From: Shewanella sediminis HAW-EB3
GTDB taxonomy: Bacteria > Pseudomonadota > Gammaproteobacteria > Enterobacterales > Shewanellaceae
Assembly (NCBI RefSeq): GCF_000018025.1
Contig: NC_009831.1
Coordinates: 992,001-1,056,000, forward strand
Length of the DNA stretch: 64,000 nt
Reading direction: 5' to 3'
Of this stretch, positions 28,048-36,997 are shown in pieces (the first letter of the stretch is position 1; every line of letters starts with the position of its first letter). The notes beneath the pieces were generated by a model, which saw only the letters and a list, made by a program, of their open reading frames with translations, ran no database searches and was not told where the DNA came from. The translations under genes and the position numbers were made by a program.

Positions 28048-29106
28048 TCAGTTTTTCGTTAACTTCAATAACATCGGCATTTCACAGGCGTCATGGCCGG
28101 TATTGCCTAGGTGAGACTGCAGATGTTCGAAGCCAATTGATTCATACAGCTTAACGGCTTCATTTAGGCAAGCAGTGGTCTCTAAGTAACAGGAGTGATA
28201 ACCGCGTTCACGAGCGAAGTCGATCGCCTGATAGGCGAGGCGTCTCGCTAACCCCTTACCGCGAAGTTGGTGTGAAAAATACATCTTCTGAAGCTCGCAA
28301 ACTCCATCTTCGAAAGCGCTCTTTGACTCAGGCTCTGATTTAATACCATCACTTTCAACAGGGTTCGCTTTAGCGTTTAGTGGTGCAATCCCCCCGCCGC
28401 CCAGTAATACACCATCCTCCTCTATCACCCAGTAGCAGGCATTTTCGGCTCGATACTCCTGGCTGAGGGAGTCCAGAGTGGGATCTGATACACCATAGCC
28501 TTTGTCAGCAGTGAGACCATATTCGGCAGATACTTCGCGAATGATCTGAGCCATAGCTTCATCATCTTTTGGCTTTATCTCGCGGATGGTCAATCCCTGT
28601 TGAGCTTGAGAGCGGCAAATCGCTTTGTGATATAGGGTTATTGCACTCTCTATCTGTTTTGTCTCTTCGGTTGAAAGTTGCGACAGGATCTGTTCGAACA
28701 CAATGTTTTGCTGCAGATCCAGCTTGTGAAGCAACTTTTTCCCCTGGGGGGTCAGGTGGGCGAGTAAACTTCTGCTGTCTTTGGGGTTGCTCTTAGTTTG
28801 CGCAAGCCCTTTTTCCACCAAGTTTGTGATGGCTCTACTGGCATTAGACTTATCTATGTTGAGTGTTTGGGCGAGTTGTTTTATTGGAATTGCCTGATGC
28901 CTGAGCTCGATCAACGCGTGGGCTTGAACCGGAGAGAGTGGCAGATCGCCACACGCCGAATTGAGCATGCCTAATTGCCTGACTAAGTGTCTCGATAGTG
29001 TTCTAAGGCCAGAGCCCTGTACCTGCTCAGCCTTGTCTTTGCTAAAAATATCACTTTTGCTATTCAACACTGCTACCCAACCCTCTTGATTAGTTGCGAC
29101 TAACAT
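28048..29106 (-). CDS. MarR-type regulator fused to a GNAT acetyltransferase
   Basis: A 352-residue fusion. Residues about 30-165 form a MarR winged helix (PLSPVQAHALIELRHQ, then LNIDKSNASRAITNLVEKGL as recognition helix). Residues about 175-350 form a GNAT domain with the acetyl-CoA loop QLRGKGLARRLAYQAIDFAR and a typical YESIGFEHL end. Such MarR-GNAT fusions are widespread in proteobacteria; the target promoter and acetyl acceptor are unknown. The GNAT part has an unusual acidic/serine insert (AKANPVESDGIKSEPESKSAFED). It lies upstream of tas on the same strand, separated by 224 bases. Confidence 0.88.
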   Translation of the reverse strand: MLVATNQEGWVAVLNSKSDIFSKDKAEQVQGSGLRTLSRHLVRQLGMLNSACGDLPLSPVQAHALIELRHQAIPIKQLAQTLNIDKSNASRAITNLVEKGLAQTKSNPKDSRSLLAHLTPQGKKLLHKLDLQQNIVFEQILSQLSTEETKQIESAITLYHKAICRSQAQQGLTIREIKPKDDEAMAQIIREVSAEYGLTADKGYGVSDPTLDSLSQEYRAENACYWVIEEDGVLLGGGGIAPLNAKANPVESDGIKSEPESKSAFEDGVCELQKMYFSHQLRGKGLARRLAYQAIDFARERGYHSCYLETTACLNEAVKLYESIGFEHLQSHLGNTGHDACEMPMLLKLTKN

Positions 29107-29220
29107 CTAAATGCCTAACCTAGAGGGTAATGAGAAAGAATGCAAGTGATTTGCGAATCAGATTTTTCTTGAAGGCGGTCCTGGTGAATAGCATATGGCG
29201 ATGAGCTAAATAATTTCAGT

Positions 29221-29256
29221 CTAAACACTCTATCTCTAAACACTCTATCTCTAAAC
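29221..29256. repeat. 15-bp tandem repeat, 2.4 copies
   Basis: CTAAACACTCTATCT occurs twice head to tail and then CTAAAC. It sits between the MarR-GNAT gene and yjjX; no role is apparent. Confidence 0.8.
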
Positions 29257-29298
29257 TAGGGAGTTACCGGTAAAAATGCAAGTCATTACTGATTGGTA

Positions 29299-29868
29299 TT
29301 AGTCTTGATATAGCTCAGGGTTTAATAGTGGAGCCATGGCAAGGATGAGTGCCTGAGTATAGATACTTTCACGGGTTGCGTGCCCTTTAGTCAATAGTCC
29401 TATAGCCCCACCTTGTTGCTTAATATTTTTGGTATTAAATAGTCTATCCATGACATCGCCAAGTTCTTCACCTGCGGCTAATGAGCGGTAGATGCATGAG
29501 GGGAGTGGCAAGAGTGCGCTGCGACCGACGGAAACTTGATTGGCTGTGGCAACAACAATATAGGCAAACGTTGCCGGGCCATGTTCAAAGTTATCGACTC
29601 CACCTTCCATCGCAACAAACAGCTCTGCTGAGTGAACGTTTGAATTGACTAATGATTGGCAGTAGGTGACTCGGTTGATTGCACCCTGTCGGGTTTCCAC
29701 TTCGGTCATTGGCTGGTCGGGAACCATGGAGGGAGCGTGAATACCTATGCACTCAATATGTGTTTCCGGAAAGATCTGACAAATGGCCACTTTGGCAGCA
29801 TTGATCTTTACCGGATTGGTCGAACCAATCAGCACCCTTATTTTCTTCAGATTGGCGATCTCTTGCAT
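29299..29868 (-). CDS. yjjX: Inosine/xanthosine triphosphatase, YjjX family
   Basis: A 189-residue NTPase_1 family protein that removes non-canonical ITP and XTP. Signature segments are VLIGSTNPVKINAAKVAI (N-terminal nucleotide loop), FVAMEGGVDNF and KQQGGAIGLLTKGHATRESIYTQALILA. Length agrees with E. coli YjjX (about 170) plus a short tail. It is oriented leftward and stands alone. Confidence 0.88.
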   Translation of the reverse strand: MQEIANLKKIRVLIGSTNPVKINAAKVAICQIFPETHIECIGIHAPSMVPDQPMTEVETRQGAINRVTYCQSLVNSNVHSAELFVAMEGGVDNFEHGPATFAYIVVATANQVSVGRSALLPLPSCIYRSLAAGEELGDVMDRLFNTKNIKQQGGAIGLLTKGHATRESIYTQALILAMAPLLNPELYQD

Positions 29869-30468
29869 GTTTATCTCTTTCCTATTTGTCGATTATCGTG
29901 TCTGACTCGAGTGAGTCATAGCTAAAACATGGGGTTAGGTCTTCTTTGAAAAATATACTACTCCCCGTCACTAAAAGTGTCACTAAAAGCGATGTCTGCT
30001 AGTTGAACTTTTTATATGAAAACTTATTTCAGAGGGTATCGCTAGCCCTGTCTATTTTTATAGCGAAAACAACTGTGATTTATCTCAAGCTTTACGGTTT
30101 GATTGCTGGGTGGCTTCTCGAAATACTCCGTTTCTGCGATGTCGCTCGTAACTCGGGGTTAAATCTCTGATTCCAGAATATCACCGATAGGTAATACATG
30201 TGATTCCCATGTTAACCCCAGGTTCAACCAGGTTGCTCAAGTGGATGTAACATGAAAATTTAGAACATCATAAATTAGACATTGATCCCAATATCAGCTT
30301 GTTCTGAAATTTGATTACAAAACCCGGTTCTAGATCAATTTTTCACGATTTCATATCTATATTCTTGCCCCGAAATTTGCTCTTACTTCGAAGTGAGCGA
30401 TTCATCTCGAAGTTACTGTTTATACCAAGAACACCAAAGGTGTCATTAGCACCTCAAAGGTAATATTT
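29869..30468. other. 600-base regulatory region upstream of sdaC
   Basis: Separates leftward yjjX from rightward sdaC. It contains a weak CRP-like site (TGTGATTTATCTCAAG at 30074) and a small hairpin (AGGTGTCATTAGCACCT) shortly before the sdaC ribosome-binding site. No ORF of interest or RNA gene was recognised. Confidence 0.4.
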
Positions 30469-31740
30469 ATGCAAGAAGAAGCGATTAATACCCAAGTGCA
30501 AGAAGCTGGCCGTCAGGGTTGGACACGTCAGGATACAACTTGGATGTTGAGTCTATTTGGCACCGCGGTAGGTGCAGGTATTCTTTTCCTACCAATTAAT
30601 GCCGGTATGGGAGGCTTTTGGCCGTTGGTCATGATGGCGGTCATCATCGGTCCTATGACCTATCTGGCTCACCGTGGTTTGTCTCGATTTGTCTGTTCTT
30701 CACAGAGGGAGAGCAGCGATATCACTCACGTAGTTGAAGAGTATTTTGGTGTTGGGGCCGGTAAGGCGATAACCTTACTTTACTTCTTTGCTATCTTCCC
30801 AATCGTTTTGATCTATGGTGTCGGTATTACCAACACTATCGATAGTTTCATCGTTAACCAACTTGGAATGGCTTCACCTCCACGTTGGATATTATCGGGT
30901 GTGCTTATCTTGGGTATGATGTCGGTGATGGTTTCCGGCGAGAAGTTCATGTTGAAAGTGACTCAATTCCTGGTATACCCACTGGTTGCAATTTTGGCCT
31001 TTATGTCTTTCTACCTTATTCCTAGCTGGAAGATGGATGCACTGACACAGGTGCCTGCTGCCGGAGAGTTCTTAGGTACAGTTTGGCTAACCATTCCGGT
31101 ACTCGTGTTTGCTTTTAACCATTCTCCTGCCATTTCACAGTTCTCTGTCTCTTTGAAGCGTGAGCACGGTAAGAATGCATCAAATAAAGCCGATGTGATT
31201 CTACGTAATACAACTATGATGTTGGTTGGTTTCGTGATGCTGTTCGTCTTCTCTTGTGTGCTTTCCCTAAGCCCCGAGCAGCTTGCAGAGTCTAAAGAGC
31301 AGAACTTAGCGATCCTATCTTATCTGGCAAACGTTCATGAGAGCGGTTTTGTGAGCTACTTTGGTCCTATCATTGCGACTATTGCAATTCTGTCTTCTTT
31401 CTTCGGTCACTACATGGGTGCTGCTGAAGGTCTGAAAGGACTTATCACTAAGCAACTGGCCAGCAGTAAGAAAGAAGTCTCTGGTAAGAAAGTGGATAAG
31501 TTTATTCTTGGCTTCATGTACTTCACCATTTGGGGTGTCGCCATCATCAACCCAAGCATCTTAGGTATGATTGAAGCGTTAGGTGGTCCAATCATCGCCG
31601 CAATTCTTTACCTGATGCCAATGTATGCTGTTTACAAAGTGCCGGCACTGAAAGCTTATCGCGGTCGTATCAGTAACATCTTCGTTGTCATTGCAGGCCT
31701 GTTAGCCATGACGGCAATTCTATTCGGCATGTTGTCTTAA
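30469..31740 (+). CDS. sdaC: Serine/proton symporter of the HAAAP family
   Basis: A 423-residue inner-membrane transporter with about 11 hydrophobic helices. The start, with [20 protein letters not shown], is characteristic of SdaC/TdcC. SdaC imports L-serine with protons. The next gene encodes serine dehydratase, so the pair takes up serine and breaks it down. A 27-base hairpin lies in the intergenic gap and may reduce read-through. AAAGG precedes the ATG. Confidence 0.93.
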   Translation: MQEEAINTQVQEAGRQGWTRQDTTWMLSLFGTAVGAGILFLPINAGMGGFWPLVMMAVIIGPMTYLAHRGLSRFVCSSQRESSDITHVVEEYFGVGAGKAITLLYFFAIFPIVLIYGVGITNTIDSFIVNQLGMASPPRWILSGVLILGMMSVMVSGEKFMLKVTQFLVYPLVAILAFMSFYLIPSWKMDALTQVPAAGEFLGTVWLTIPVLVFAFNHSPAISQFSVSLKREHGKNASNKADVILRNTTMMLVGFVMLFVFSCVLSLSPEQLAESKEQNLAILSYLANVHESGFVSYFGPIIATIAILSSFFGHYMGAAEGLKGLITKQLASSKKEVSGKKVDKFILGFMYFTIWGVAIINPSILGMIEALGGPIIAAILYLMPMYAVYKVPALKAYRGRISNIFVVIAGLLAMTAILFGMLS

Positions 31741-31769
31741 TTTCTAAGTCATTCATCATGCTTGTTATA

Positions 31770-31800
31770 GGGTCAGTACTGTTTTAGTACTGACCCTTTC
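31770..31800 (+). terminator. Hairpin between sdaC and sdaA
   Basis: GGGTCAGTACT / AGTACTGACCC, perfect 11-bp stem with loop GTTTT, followed by TTTC and, after a short gap, T6. It may terminate or attenuate transcription between the two genes. Confidence 0.75.
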
Positions 31801-31824
31801 CTGCTTTTTTAGAGGTTGTTTATT

Positions 31825-33192
31825 ATGTTTAGCGCATTTGATATTTTTAAGATAGGTGTGGGTCCATCGAGTTCACACACTGTCGGGCCGATGAAGGCCG
31901 CCAAAGAGTTTGTCGATGAGTTACGTCAACGCGGTGAGTTGAAACAGATCACTCGCGTGAGTGTCGATATCTATGGTTCACTCTCCCTGACGGGCAAGGG
32001 ACACCATACCGATACCGCCATCTTAGTCGGCTTGGGAGGTAACCTTCCCGAGAGTGTCGATATCGAGTCTATTCCAGAATATATACGTCAGATTGAGCTG
32101 ACTTCAACCTTACCTTTAGGTGAAGAAGCCCTCAATGTCGCATTTCCACAAGGTTCAGTTACATTCCATGAACATGCGCTTCCATTGCATGAAAATGGTA
32201 TGTCACTGCACGCCTGGATTGGGGATACTTGTGCATTTAGTAAGACTTACTATTCGACGGGTGGTGGCTTTATTGTCGATGAAGAGCATTTCGGACTGGC
32301 TGCGGCTAATGAAGTGATCCTTCCCTACCCATTTGCCTATGCGTCAGAGCTGCTTGAGACCTGTAAGCGTGAAGGGCTCAGTATTAGCGCGCTGATGATG
32401 GAAAATGAGAAGGTTTTCCACAGCGAAGCGGCCATCTATGAAGGCTTTGGTGCCGTTTGGGATACCATGAAAGCGGGTATCGAAAGAGGTTGTCAGACTG
32501 AGGGGGTGCTTGCCGGTCCTTTGAGAGTCCCACGCCGAGCGCCTGCACTTTATCGTCAACTGGTTACTGGTGAGCGCCTCTCTTCAGATCCTATGGTTAT
32601 TATCGACTGGGTTAATATGTTTGCCCTTGCGGTCAGTGAAGAAAATGCCGCTGGCGGTCGTGTTGTGACCTCTCCAACCAACGGCGCTGCGGGTATCATT
32701 CCTGCGGTAATGGCGTATTACGATAAGTTTATTCAGCCTATGGGCAAGCAAGAGTATACGCGCTTCTATCTTGCCGCTTCTGCAGTCGGTTCGCTCTATA
32801 AGCGTAACGCTTCGATTTCCGGTGCCGAAGTGGGCTGCCAGGGAGAAGTTGGTGTTGCTTGTTCGATGGCGGCCGCTGGTTTAGCTGAGATCATGGGGGC
32901 TAGCCCTTCTCAGGTGTGTATCGCAGCAGAAATCGGTATGGAGCATAACTTGGGCTTAACCTGTGACCCGGTAGCCGGCCAGGTGCAGGTACCTTGTATC
33001 GAGCGTAATGCGATAGCATCTGTTAAGGCTATCAACTCATCTCGCATGGCTATGCGCCGTAACAGTGAGCCCACAGTGAGCCTGGATAAGGTGATCGAAA
33101 CCATGTACGAGACGGGGAAGGATATGCATGTTAAGTATCGTGAAACCAGTCAAGGTGGTTTAGCGATAAAGGTCACCAGCATCTGTGCTTAA
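31825..33192 (+). CDS. sdaA: L-serine dehydratase, iron-sulfur type
   Basis: Deaminates L-serine to pyruvate and ammonia using a [4Fe-4S] cluster. ATG 31825 gives 455 residues ([20 protein letters not shown]), the usual length, with AGAGG at good spacing; an upstream TTG at 31816 is unlikely. The N-terminal beta domain begins with the conserved [10 protein letters not shown]. The alpha domain has cluster-type Cys in [16 protein letters not shown] and [19 protein letters not shown]. It is the single-chain form; SdaA and SdaB cannot be separated by eye. Confidence 0.93.
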   Translation: MFSAFDIFKIGVGPSSSHTVGPMKAAKEFVDELRQRGELKQITRVSVDIYGSLSLTGKGHHTDTAILVGLGGNLPESVDIESIPEYIRQIELTSTLPLGEEALNVAFPQGSVTFHEHALPLHENGMSLHAWIGDTCAFSKTYYSTGGGFIVDEEHFGLAAANEVILPYPFAYASELLETCKREGLSISALMMENEKVFHSEAAIYEGFGAVWDTMKAGIERGCQTEGVLAGPLRVPRRAPALYRQLVTGERLSSDPMVIIDWVNMFALAVSEENAAGGRVVTSPTNGAAGIIPAVMAYYDKFIQPMGKQEYTRFYLAASAVGSLYKRNASISGAEVGCQGEVGVACSMAAAGLAEIMGASPSQVCIAAEIGMEHNLGLTCDPVAGQVQVPCIERNAIASVKAINSSRMAMRRNSEPTVSLDKVIETMYETGKDMHVKYRETSQGGLAIKVTSICA

Positions 33193-33199
33193 AAATGCC

Positions 33200-33226
33200 C
33201 CTAGGTTCTAGTTTCTAGAACCTAGG
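33200..33226. terminator. Perfect 12-bp inverted repeat after sdaA
   Basis: CCTAGGTTCTAG / CTAGAACCTAGG with loop TTT. The arms are the heptamer-array motif in opposite orientations. It may terminate sdaA; the T-run is short (CTTT). Confidence 0.6.
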
Positions 33227-33254
33227 CTTTAAACCCGGCAGTTGGATACTTTAA

Positions 33255-33698
33255 TTACTTCTCTTCGTACATCAGATAGTAACTTTGCTCCATGCCCAGA
33301 GCTTGGTATGTCTGTTGAGCCTTGGTGTTTTCCTTTTCGACATAGAGTCTGAAACTCGCGGCTCCACCATTTTCTTCTGCAATATCTTTTACCGCTTGAT
33401 AGAGTTTTCCATAGATCCCCTGACGACGATTTTCAGGACGAATGTAGACGCTCTGGATCCAGTAGTAGTCCTTAGCTCTCCAATCACTCCATTCGAACGT
33501 GACCATGAGCGAACCGACGATCTCATTGTCTGCTTCAGCGACCAGATAGAAACCTTTTTCGGGATGACTAAGTAAGGTATTCACGCCTTTATTTAGTAAG
33601 TTACTATCTAAAGCAAGCTCTTCAGTTTCCATGGCCATGGCCTGATTAAACTGAATTAAAGCGCTAAGGTCTGACTGTTGGCCTTTTCTTATTTTCAT
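33255..33698 (-). CDS. GNAT-family N-acetyltransferase
   Basis: From the ATG at 33698, chosen because GGAG lies 6 bases before it, the protein has 147 residues. The GNAT core is clear: VAEADNEIVGSLMVTFEW, then the acetyl-CoA loop PENRRQGIYGKLYQAV and YVEKENTKAQQTYQALGM. The acceptor substrate is unknown. It converges on sdaA. Confidence 0.82.
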   Translation of the reverse strand: MKIRKGQQSDLSALIQFNQAMAMETEELALDSNLLNKGVNTLLSHPEKGFYLVAEADNEIVGSLMVTFEWSDWRAKDYYWIQSVYIRPENRRQGIYGKLYQAVKDIAEENGGAASFRLYVEKENTKAQQTYQALGMEQSYYLMYEEK

Positions 33699-33773
33699 TA
33701 TCGACTCCATTTTTTTCGAATACTCTACCATGTTCCATAACCGCCTGTTTAGCTTTTATGCTGGCTTGGACTT

Positions 33774-34041
33774 TAGGGCCTGTTGACCTTTCATGGTTGC
33801 TTTTGCAGCGAGTTGTTGACCGTTTATACAAGGCGTAGCTTGTGTGATGTAGTTACTCTACATAAATAAGCGATAACGCAGTAGAAATGGCCAACAAACG
33901 CTGCCCTACTGGCTCATCTCAATGAGCTTATTGCTGTGTTACGAGCTTTTCGCTTAACTCATTAGGCGTCATCGCTCGATGCCTTGCACTAAACCCATTG
34001 AGATTGAGCAAAATTCAAGCTCGAAAGATAAACAGGCCCTA
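33774..34041. mobile_element. MITE-like element with 19-bp terminal inverted repeats
   Basis: The 268-bp interval starts with TAGGGCCTGTTGACCTTTC and ends with the inverse of TAGGGCCTGTTTATCTTTC, matching at 17 of 19 positions. It holds no transposase or plausible gene. A clear target-site duplication was not found. Size and ends suggest a non-autonomous transposable element. Confidence 0.7.
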
Positions 34042-34118
34042 GGTCATTTGGTCTTTTTTATTCGACTAAAGTCTAACTCTGCTAAACTTTTTAGTAGAGA
34101 GGAAAACTGGAGGCGATT

Positions 34119-34481
34119 ATGGCCGCGACTCATCATAAATACCGTGTACATCGTAATTTGTCAGGAAAATTGATAAATAACAGCCATGAGCGAGTGGTTA
34201 ATAACAGTCATGAGCGAGTCGTTTATCGGAGCCATGAAGCGCGTTCCCCTGGTTATGAGAGGAATAAAGTGGTTCACTTTGCGCTGACTATACTCACTTT
34301 TGGTCTGTGGGGGCTGGTATGGTGGTGGTTAATTTTAAAATCTGAAGGCAGAACCGATCAGCTATTTCGCGGTTTCGATGATGCCTATTGGAGTTATTTA
34401 ATTGAGAGAGAACAACCTCCGGCTGCACTACATAAAATGAAATTTGATGATGAGGGTAGCAAAGGTTTTTTCGATGCTTGA
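34119..34481 (+). CDS. Hypothetical single-TM protein with an internal octapeptide duplication
   Basis: A 120-residue protein not recognised. The start is supported by GGAGG five bases before the ATG. The basic N-terminal half contains NNSHERVV twice in tandem, then a related YRSHEAR; the DNA repeat is 24 bp. A Trp-rich TM helix follows (VVHFALTILTFGLWGLVWWW, residues about 51-73), then a charged C terminus. It begins 78 bases after the MITE-like element. Confidence 0.6.
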   Translation: MAATHHKYRVHRNLSGKLINNSHERVVNNSHERVVYRSHEARSPGYERNKVVHFALTILTFGLWGLVWWWLILKSEGRTDQLFRGFDDAYWSYLIEREQPPAALHKMKFDDEGSKGFFDA

Positions 34482-34797
34482 TGCATGACTCTACTTAATA
34501 TTTAGACGTTTGTTTTATACTTATTGTCATTCCTGACCTATGCTGTTTCTGGTTTGTTACACACTTGACGTTGTAATGGGCTGACGCTTAACTTTCCTTG
34601 TCTGGTAGGAGTTGCAAGCCTTCTCTGCTTGATATTGATCACTCTCGGTTATTACTGGCTATGGTAAAATCTCGCCCCGTTTTAGTTTGATCCATTAGTC
34701 GCCCTGTAAATTTCGCTATCGAGCGGATTTAATGGCTCGCCTCTTCAAATTGACGCATCCAAAACTCTATCGCTTTCTACACTCAAGGTTGAAAATA
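34482..34797 (+). promoter_or_regulatory. Leader of the dicarboxylate symporter gene
   Basis: About 316 bases without a gene. The only promoter-like element seen is an extended -10, TGGTAAAAT, at 34662-34670, which would give a leader of about 120 bases. No good -35 was found. Confidence 0.35.
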
Positions 34798-36147
34798 ATG
34801 TCTGAACAAAAATCGTCGATCGTTGGCCGTGTCTGGTCACGCTGGATGTCTGTGCCTCTTTGGCTACAAATTCTTATCGGTATGCTTTTAGGTATTGCCA
34901 CGGGACTCGGTTTAGGTGAGCAAGCGGTTGTACTAAAGCCGATAGGCACGCTTTTTGTTAATACCATTAAGATGTTGATAGTTCCGCTGGTATTTTGCTC
35001 TCTTATTGTGGGGGTCACCTCCATGCAAGATACCGCTAAGATGGGAAGGATCGGTTTTAAATCATTTGTTTTTTATCTCGGTACCACTTCGATAGCAATC
35101 ACCTTAGGGCTAGCGGTCGGACACTTTATGCAGCCAGGTTCAGGCTTGGGAATGCAGGCCGATGCAAGTCTTACTGTGGCCAAAGAAGTGCCCTCAGTGA
35201 TGGAGACCTTAATTAATATTGTACCGACTAACCCCATTGCTGCTTTAGCGAGTGGACAGATCTTGCAAGTGATTGTGTTTGCGGTCGCCTTAGGTATCTC
35301 TCTAGTGTTGATCGGCGATCATGGAAAACCGGCTATTAAGGTGTTTGAAAGTTTAGCCGAAGCCATGTACAAGTTAACCGATATGATCATGAAGCTGGCG
35401 CCTTATGGGGTGTTTGGTTTAATGGCATGGGTGGCGGGTGAGTATGGTATTGAGATGCTGCTGCCGTTGATAAAAGTCATTATTGCCGTCTATATCGGTT
35501 GTTTCATACACGTCGTGGGCTTTTACAGTGTGGTGCTGAGTGTATTTGCTAAGCTCAATCCTGTGCAGTTTTTTAAGGGGATCAGTAACGCATTGGCAGT
35601 GGCATACACCACATCAAGCTCCGCTGGCAGCCTGCCAGCCAGCATGAAATGCGCCAGTGAGTCTTTAGGGATTAACAAGAAGATCTCCAGTTTCGTTTTG
35701 CCACTGGGGACGACCATCAACATGGATGGAACGGCACTCTATCAGGGGGTAACAGCCCTGTTTGTTGCGCAGGCCTTTGGCATCGACCTGACCTGGGTGG
35801 ATTACATCACCATCATTTTAACCGCTACGCTGGCCTCTATTGGTACAGCCGGTGTACCTGGTGCGGGTCTGGTGATGTTGACTCTTGTGCTGACCACCGT
35901 CGGCTTACCTCTCGAAGGGGTTGCGTTAATCGCTGGTATCGATAGGGTCCTGGATATGGCACGCACCGTTGTAAATGTATCTGGTGATTTAGTGGCGACG
36001 ACTGTTATCGCTAAATCGGAAGGTGAGCTTAATGTCGCTCACTATAATGCAGATATGGAACAGAGTGCATTGATAGCGGAGCAGTTAGCCATACAAAATG
36101 ATGAAGCGGCCATGAACACCAAGTTCAAGGGAGTGGAGCGCGCCTAG
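34798..36147 (+). CDS. Dicarboxylate/amino acid:cation symporter (DAACS family)
   Basis: ATG 34798 (MSEQKSSIVGR) is preferred over an in-frame ATG at 34732: an AAGG precedes it and residues before it are unlike the family. The 449-residue protein has about eight TM helices plus two re-entrant loops. Signature motifs are the serine-rich YTTSSSAGSLPASM, GTTINMDGTALYQG (NMDGT cation/substrate motif) and ASIGTAGVPGAGLVML. GltP/DctA-type proteins import glutamate, aspartate or C4-dicarboxylates with Na+ or H+; the substrate cannot be fixed. Confidence 0.9.
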   Translation: MSEQKSSIVGRVWSRWMSVPLWLQILIGMLLGIATGLGLGEQAVVLKPIGTLFVNTIKMLIVPLVFCSLIVGVTSMQDTAKMGRIGFKSFVFYLGTTSIAITLGLAVGHFMQPGSGLGMQADASLTVAKEVPSVMETLINIVPTNPIAALASGQILQVIVFAVALGISLVLIGDHGKPAIKVFESLAEAMYKLTDMIMKLAPYGVFGLMAWVAGEYGIEMLLPLIKVIIAVYIGCFIHVVGFYSVVLSVFAKLNPVQFFKGISNALAVAYTTSSSAGSLPASMKCASESLGINKKISSFVLPLGTTINMDGTALYQGVTALFVAQAFGIDLTWVDYITIILTATLASIGTAGVPGAGLVMLTLVLTTVGLPLEGVALIAGIDRVLDMARTVVNVSGDLVATTVIAKSEGELNVAHYNADMEQSALIAEQLAIQNDEAAMNTKFKGVERA

Positions 36148-36205
36148 TTGCCGGGAGATTGAGACAAAATTAATGCAGAGCAGAGTCTCTTAATCAAATC
36201 GTGAG

Positions 36206-36237
36206 AAAAAAAACCGCCGAATGGCGGTTTTTTTTAA
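36206..36237. terminator. Bidirectional terminator after the symporter
   Basis: ACCGCC / GGCGGT stem with loop GAAT, flanked by A7 and T8, between two convergent genes. Confidence 0.9.
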
Positions 36238-36261
36238 TGTTCTTAAATAGGGGCGTCAGTG

Positions 36262-36675
36262 CTATATCTTACTTAAAACTAACTGGGTGTTTCCTGCTGC
36301 ATCTTTAAGAAGTAACTTACCCTTGGCAAGCTCCCCGGAGGCAACTTCAGGCATGGCTGCCATCACTCTGCGCTCTTGATCCATTAATGCATCGACGCAG
36401 GCTTTCATTGTACTGCCTGCAGGAGTCAGCGTTATCTTATTACCATCAATCGAGTATTGGCCGAAGAAGTTATTGCAGCTGTTATTGCCTGTCAATTTGC
36501 CGTCTGGAGCAAAAGTGAGTTGAGCCGGGCTGTAATCGATAACAGGTTTTTCAGTGACCACCTCAATATGCCAGCTTCCCTGAAGAGCAATATCTTGTGG
36601 CTGAGTTTCAATGGTACTTTGGCAGGCGGTTAAACCGAGGAGAGCTGCGGCAATCGCATATGATTTTATAGACAT
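36262..36675 (-). CDS. META-domain lipoprotein, HslJ-like
   Basis: A 137-residue lipoprotein. The signal sequence ends in a lipobox (LLGLTAC, Cys18). The META domain (DUF306) is recognised by LTFAPDGKLTGNNSCNNFFGQY and a later STMKAC. HslJ-like proteins are tied to envelope stress or novobiocin sensitivity in E. coli. The residue after the lipid-Cys is Gln, so sorting to the outer membrane is expected. Confidence 0.82.
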   Translation of the reverse strand: MSIKSYAIAAALLGLTACQSTIETQPQDIALQGSWHIEVVTEKPVIDYSPAQLTFAPDGKLTGNNSCNNFFGQYSIDGNKITLTPAGSTMKACVDALMDQERRVMAAMPEVASGELAKGKLLLKDAAGNTQLVLSKI

Positions 36676-36764
36676 TACTGGGATCCAAATTAATATTCAC
36701 CATATTGTGACAATATTAGTGCAATATAAAAAGCGATAAGTCTTTTTTTGGAGTTAAAAGAGCA

Positions 36765-36980
36765 ATGAAAACCTTAAAGGTGATGCATTGGGTAGGATTA
36801 TTCATGTTTATCATTGGAGTTTTAGCCTACTTATTTACAGACATGGCATTAGTGATAAGCGGGATGGTACTGGTATCGAGTTTAATCGGTTTAGGCTTGG
36901 TGATGATGTCACCCTTTCCCATTGTCATTTTTATACAATGGGCAAGGGAACAGGATAAGAAACGAGACGAGCCAATATAG
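36765..36980 (+). CDS. Small two-TM membrane protein, unknown
   Basis: A 71-residue protein not recognised. Two hydrophobic helices (about 8-26 and 30-60) are followed by a charged tail (WAREQDKKRDEPI). The nearest GGAG is 14 bases from the ATG, so initiation is poorly supported. It is tail to tail with the first degenerate GGDEF gene. Confidence 0.55.
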   Translation: MKTLKVMHWVGLFMFIIGVLAYLFTDMALVISGMVLVSSLIGLGLVMMSPFPIVIFIQWAREQDKKRDEPI

Positions 36981-36997
36981 GGCTACTCAGTATAGGG

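Noticed and set aside
33979..34173. 64-codon ORF
   Set aside because: It starts inside the MITE-like element and overlaps a better-supported gene in another frame.
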